8,919 bases of DNA from Sporichthyaceae bacterium (GTDB lineage: Bacteria > Actinomycetota > Actinomycetes > JACCUZ01): the NCBI GenBank assembly GCA_013698395.1, contig JACCUZ010000271.1:1-8919 (forward strand). Reading direction: 5' to 3'. Of the stretch, positions 6,396 to 8,919 are shown in pieces. Below the pieces are notes generated by a model, which saw only the letters and a program-made list of their open reading frames with translations, was not told where the DNA came from and ran no database searches. Numbering within the stretch: the first letter of the stretch is position 1; each line of letters opens with the position of its first letter. Position numbers and translations under genes: made by a program.

Positions 6396-7456
6396 CGGCT
6401 CGACTGTGGCGGGGCGTCATCGCGGAGTACGCCGAACGGTTACCCGTCACCGATGCCACACCGGTCGTGTCGCTCGGGGAAGGCGGCACGCCCCTCGTGC
6501 CCGCGGGTCATCTGTCCGAGCTCACCAACTGCGAGGTCTACCTCAAGGTCGAGGGCGCCAACCCGACGGGTTCCTTCAAGGACCGTGGCATGACGGTGGC
6601 GATCTCGAAGGCCCTCGAGGAGGGAGCGACCGCGGTCATCTGCGCGTCGACCGGGAACACCAGCGCGTCGGCCTCCGCCTACGCCGTCAAGGCCAAGCTC
6701 GACTGCGTCGTCCTGGTGCCGCAAGGGCGCATTGCGGCCGGAAAGCTGGCCCAGGCGCTGGTGCACGACGCCAGGCTGCTGCAGGTCGACGGCGGCTTCG
6801 ACGACTGCCTGCGGCTGGCCCGGGATCTTGCCCGCGACCATCCGGTAGCCCTGGTCAACTCCGTCAACCCCTACCGCATCGAGGGTCAGAAGACGGCGGC
6901 GTTCGAGATCGTCGATGCGCTCGATCGGGCCCCGGACATCCACTGTCTCCCGGTGGGCAACGCGGGCAACATCACCGCCTACTGGAAGGGGTACGTGGAG
7001 TACGCCGCGGACGGCCGGTGCGCCCAGCCGCGGATGTGGGGCTTCCAGGCGGAGGGGGCCGCACCCATCGTGTCCGGTCATCGCGTGGACCACCCGGACA
7101 CTGTCGCCACGGCGATCCGGATCGGGGACCCGGCGTCGTGGGCAGGTGCGGTCGCGGCACGTGACGAGTCCAAGGGACGCATCGACGCAGTGACCGACCA
7201 GGAGATCCTCGATGCGCAGCGCCTGCTGTCGGCGCGAGAGGGGATCTTCGTAGAGCCGGCCAGCGCCGCGTCGGTGGCCGGTCTGCTCAGGTGTCTCGGT
7301 GACGGCTGCCTAGACGCAGGTCAGGTAGTGGTCTGCACGGTCACCGGCAACGGATTGAAGGACACGGAGACCGCGCTTGCTCAGCTGCACGTCGAGACGC
7401 TCTCCGCGCCGGCCGACGTGTCCTCGGCAGCCCGCGCACTGGGCCTGTCGAGGTGA
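6392..7456 (+). CDS. thrC: Threonine synthase
   Basis: The 354-residue PLP enzyme converts O-phosphohomoserine to threonine and phosphate (EC 4.2.3.1). It is the short, bacterial-plant-archaeal fold-type II form without a long N-terminal extension. K63 in NPTGSFKDRGM holds PLP. ASTGNTSAS contacts the cofactor or substrate, G189-NAGN is the PLP phosphate loop, and EPASAASVAGL and TVTGNGLKD lie in the last part. It begins at a GTG that overlaps the hom stop by four bases (GTGA), so it needs no separate leader; the start is well supported because GGTPLV and the conserved core begin soon after. It leads directly into thrB. The enzyme that makes its substrate is therefore encoded after it, the usual actinobacterial order. 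Confidence 0.97.
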   Translation: MTARLWRGVIAEYAERLPVTDATPVVSLGEGGTPLVPAGHLSELTNCEVYLKVEGANPTGSFKDRGMTVAISKALEEGATAVICASTGNTSASASAYAVKAKLDCVVLVPQGRIAAGKLAQALVHDARLLQVDGGFDDCLRLARDLARDHPVALVNSVNPYRIEGQKTAAFEIVDALDRAPDIHCLPVGNAGNITAYWKGYVEYAADGRCAQPRMWGFQAEGAAPIVSGHRVDHPDTVATAIRIGDPASWAGAVAARDESKGRIDAVTDQEILDAQRLLSAREGIFVEPASAASVAGLLRCLGDGCLDAGQVVVCTVTGNGLKDTETALAQLHVETLSAPADVSSAARALGLSR

Positions 7457-7458
7457 CG

Positions 7459-8355
7459 ATGCTACCGAGCGCGGTGGTCGTGACCGTGCCGGCGACCAGT
7501 GCCAACCTAGGTCCGGGCTTCGACGCGTTAGGGCTGGCCCTGTCCCTGGTGGACGAGGTCAGGGTCGAGACCGCCACCGGTGGCACGGCGCCGGACCTCA
7601 CGATCGAAGTCTCCGGAGAGGGTGCTGACGAGGTGCCGCTCGACGAGTCCCATCTCGTCGTCCGCGCTCTGCTCGCCACCTGTGCCCACGTCGGTGCAGC
7701 GCGCCCGCGACTGGTGCTGCGCTGCACCAACCGCATCCCGCACGGCCGCGGCCTCGGTTCTTCGGCCGCTGCGACCCTGGCGGGCGTCCTGGCCGCCCGG
7801 GCGCTGCTGGCGCCGGACCTCGCTGATGCCGAAGTCCTTGCGCTGGCCAGCGAGATCGAGGGTCACCCGGACAACGCGGCAGCCTGCCTGCTCGGAGGTC
7901 TGACCATTGCCTGGAGCGAGGCCGCGGGGGTGAGGGCGACTCGCCTCGAGCCGGTGCGCGGCCTGCGGGCGACCCTGCTCGTGCCAGGCGCCGGGCTGTC
8001 GACCCAGAGCGCGAGGGGCATGCTTCCCGCCATGGTCCCGCACAACGACGCTGCGCACTCCGCCGGTCGTGCAGCGTTGCTGGTGCACGCGTTGACCACG
8101 CGTCCGGACCTGCTCCTCGCCGCGACGGAGGACCGGCTGCACCAGCAGTACCGTGCGCAAGCCGCGCCGGACACGGCGGCCCTGGTCGCCCACCTCCGGG
8201 ATCGAGGTGTGCCCGCGGTTGTGTCCGGGGCCGGGCCCAGCGTGCTGGCGCTGACCACGGGTGCACCAGTCGAGCTGCCGACTTCGGCGAGCGACTGGTC
8301 GGTCCTCGACCTGGACGTCGCTGCCGTGGGGGCAACGGTGTCGGCCGTGAGCTGA
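7459..8355 (+). CDS. thrB: Homoserine kinase
   Basis: The 298-residue GHMP-family kinase phosphorylates homoserine with ATP to O-phosphohomoserine (EC 2.7.1.39), the substrate of ThrC. The N-terminal strand VTVPATSANLGPGFDALGLAL is typical. The GHMP ATP-binding loop is P94-HGRGLGSSAAA, and GHPDNAAACLLGG and the C-terminal VSGAGPSVLAL are conserved. ATG 7459 is chosen because GAGG at 7450-7453 lies 5 nt before it. The alternative GTG at 7453 overlaps the thrC stop by four bases and would add only two residues, so either is possible. It closes the hom-thrC-thrB unit; a 243-bp gap with a new promoter follows. The gene is intact. Confidence 0.96.
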   Translation: MLPSAVVVTVPATSANLGPGFDALGLALSLVDEVRVETATGGTAPDLTIEVSGEGADEVPLDESHLVVRALLATCAHVGAARPRLVLRCTNRIPHGRGLGSSAAATLAGVLAARALLAPDLADAEVLALASEIEGHPDNAAACLLGGLTIAWSEAAGVRATRLEPVRGLRATLLVPGAGLSTQSARGMLPAMVPHNDAAHSAGRAALLVHALTTRPDLLLAATEDRLHQQYRAQAAPDTAALVAHLRDRGVPAVVSGAGPSVLALTTGAPVELPTSASDWSVLDLDVAAVGATVSAVS

Positions 8356-8365
8356 AGGCGACGCG

Positions 8366-8383
8366 CCGGATTTCGGGGTCCGG
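8366..8383 (+). terminator. Weak stem-loop after thrB
   Basis: CCGGA (8366-8370) pairs with TCCGG (8379-8383) around an 8-nt loop, 11 bp after the thrB stop. Flanking GCGC copies (8363-8366 and 8388-8391) could compete or extend it. There is no T-run, so it is a poor intrinsic terminator, and it abuts the rho promoter. Confidence 0.25.
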
Positions 8384-8385
8384 GA

Positions 8386-8413
8386 TTGCGCGGGGCCGCG
8401 AGAGTGTTACGCT
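8386..8413 (+). promoter_or_regulatory. Probable housekeeping-sigma promoter of rho
   Basis: TTGCGC at 8386-8391 and TACGCT at 8408-8413 are separated by 16 bp. The -35 matches TTGACA at four of six positions and the -10 fits TANNNT. The predicted transcription start is about 8420, giving a leader of about 180 nt before rho. This is the best promoter in the window. Confidence 0.6.
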
Positions 8414-8426
8414 CATCACGCACCAG

Positions 8427-8489
8427 ATGCCATCGAAGTGGCACGGTGTCCCGTCACGAATCCCGGGATTGCACCCCGGCGAGCGGTGA
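8427..8489 (+). CDS. Possible 20-codon leader peptide in the rho 5' region
   Basis: ATG 8427 opens a 20-codon frame ending in TGA at 8487-8489. The start lies about 7 nt after the predicted transcription start and has no Shine-Dalgarno. Its stop overlaps GTG 8486 as GTGA; that GTG opens a second frame that runs across the rho start to a TAG at 8912. The peptide is basic with three prolines and has no recognisable family. It may be a chance frame; support rests on its place in the leader and on the overlap. Confidence 0.25.
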   Translation: MPSKWHGVPSRIPGLHPGER

Positions 8490-8573
8490 CGACGATTTCC
8501 CAAGGGTTGCCCACAGTCGTTCTTGACGTCTCCGACGAACAGCACCGGCTGACCTCTCGGGGCACCCACGACC

Positions 8574-8589
8574 TCCTCGACGAGGAAGG
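8574..8589 (+). promoter_or_regulatory. rho ribosome-binding site partly paired in a small hairpin
   Basis: AGGAAGG (8583-8589) is a strong Shine-Dalgarno 9 nt before GTG 8599. TCCTC (8574-8578) is complementary to GAGGA (8582-8586) with a 3-nt loop, so the site could be hidden when the hairpin forms. Formation is inferred from base pairing only. Confidence 0.5.
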
Positions 8590-8598
8590 GACCACTCA

Positions 8599-8919
8599 GT
8601 GTCCGACAGCACAGATCTCCTGGACGCACCCGCAGCGGCACGCGAAGGGGAGACGTCCGGCGGCACGGACGCCGCCGCGGCCAGGCCCGGCCGCAAGACC
8701 GCCCGTAAGACCGGCACCGGCCTCGCCGGCATGGTGCTGCCCGAGCTCCAGGGTCTGGCCGCCCAGCTTGGGATCAGCGGCACCGCGCGGATGCGCAAGG
8801 GCCAGCTCATCGAAGCCATCAAGGAGCGCCAGGGCAACGGTTCAGCCGCCGCCCCGACCGACGCGCCGGCGGCTCCGGCGGCCACCACCGTCGGGCCGGC
8901 CACCCGACCCGTAGAGACG
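8599..8919 (+). CDS. rho: Transcription termination factor Rho, N-terminal part (truncated by window end)
   Basis: The first 107 residues of Rho are present; the frame is open to the last base. Rho is a hexameric RNA-dependent ATPase/helicase that ends transcription. Residues 1-40 are Ala/Gly-rich with a basic patch (RPGRKTARKT). Residues 42-78 form the Rho_N domain: LAGMVLPELQGLAAQLGI, then RMRKGQLIEAI. An Ala/Pro-rich linker follows, probably the start of the long insertion that actinobacterial Rho carries before its RNA-binding cold-shock-like domain; that domain and the ATPase core lie outside the window. GTG 8599 is the only start codon between the in-frame stop at 8524-8526 and the Rho_N domain, and it has a strong Shine-Dalgarno. 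It follows thrB by 243 bp with its own promoter. Confidence 0.93.
   Translation, partial: MSDSTDLLDAPAAAREGETSGGTDAAAARPGRKTARKTGTGLAGMVLPELQGLAAQLGISGTARMRKGQLIEAIKERQGNGSAAAPTDAPAAPAATTVGPATRPVET

Larger units (their letters stand above)
8420..8598 (+). ncRNA. Structured 5' leader of rho mRNA (candidate cis-regulatory RNA)
   Basis: From the predicted transcription start the leader holds three inverted repeats. The first (8421-8448) pairs CACC with GGTG and TGCCA with TGGCA across a small internal loop and a 6-nt apical loop, and begins at the expected 5' end. The second (8463-8479) pairs CCGGG with CCCGG and overlaps the perfect palindrome AATCCCGGGATT (8459-8470). The third (8574-8586) covers part of the rho Shine-Dalgarno. 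Long leaders before rho are known in other bacteria, where Rho limits its own expression by premature termination. Whether that happens here, or another signal is sensed, is inference. Confidence 0.4.

Noticed and set aside
8438..8914. 158-codon frame as the main gene at the right end
   Set aside because: From 8599 on the Rho_N domain is clearly in a different frame; only the part before 8599 is worth considering, and it is treated as a leader frame.
1..8919. CRISPR array, insertion sequence or defence system
   Set aside because: No regularly spaced repeats, transposase or terminal inverted repeats were seen; the only mobile signal is the xis-like gene at the left edge.

Overview
The window is high-GC DNA from an actinobacterium (Actinomycetota). 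Third codon positions are strongly G/C, GTG starts are common, the ArgRS has the HxGG form of its HIGH motif typical of this phylum, and the order argS-lysA-hom-thrC-thrB-rho is a classic actinobacterial arrangement. I cannot name the genus.

Positions 1-729 look like the edge of an integrated mobile element. The C-terminal end of an unidentified gene overlaps (ATGA) a small excisionase-like helix-turn-helix gene. About 260 bp without a confident gene follow, ending at the 3' end of a tRNA-Arg(CCG) gene on the minus strand. A tRNA 3' end is a usual integration site, but the expected integrase gene is not present between the excisionase and the tRNA, so this end looks eroded.

Positions 802-2953 hold a short divergent promoter region, a single-domain response regulator and argS. 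Both plus-strand genes are preceded by the same TAGCCT-N7-start arrangement, which suggests leaderless transcripts.

Positions 2996-8355 are the aspartate-family amino acid cluster: lysA (diaminopimelate to lysine), an intact NADP-binding F420-dependent-oxidoreductase-like gene that is not a usual member, then hom, thrC and thrB. Together hom, thrB and thrC take aspartate semialdehyde to homoserine, phosphohomoserine and threonine. The last three genes are overlapping or nearly so and are probably translated as a unit.

Positions 8356-8919 hold the rho promoter, a leader of about 180 nt with several inverted repeats and two overlapping small reading frames, and the first 107 codons of rho, which runs off the window. 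The rho leader is the best candidate here for an undescribed regulatory element. Otherwise the window is mostly housekeeping sequence, and I see no defence system, CRISPR array or intact insertion sequence.
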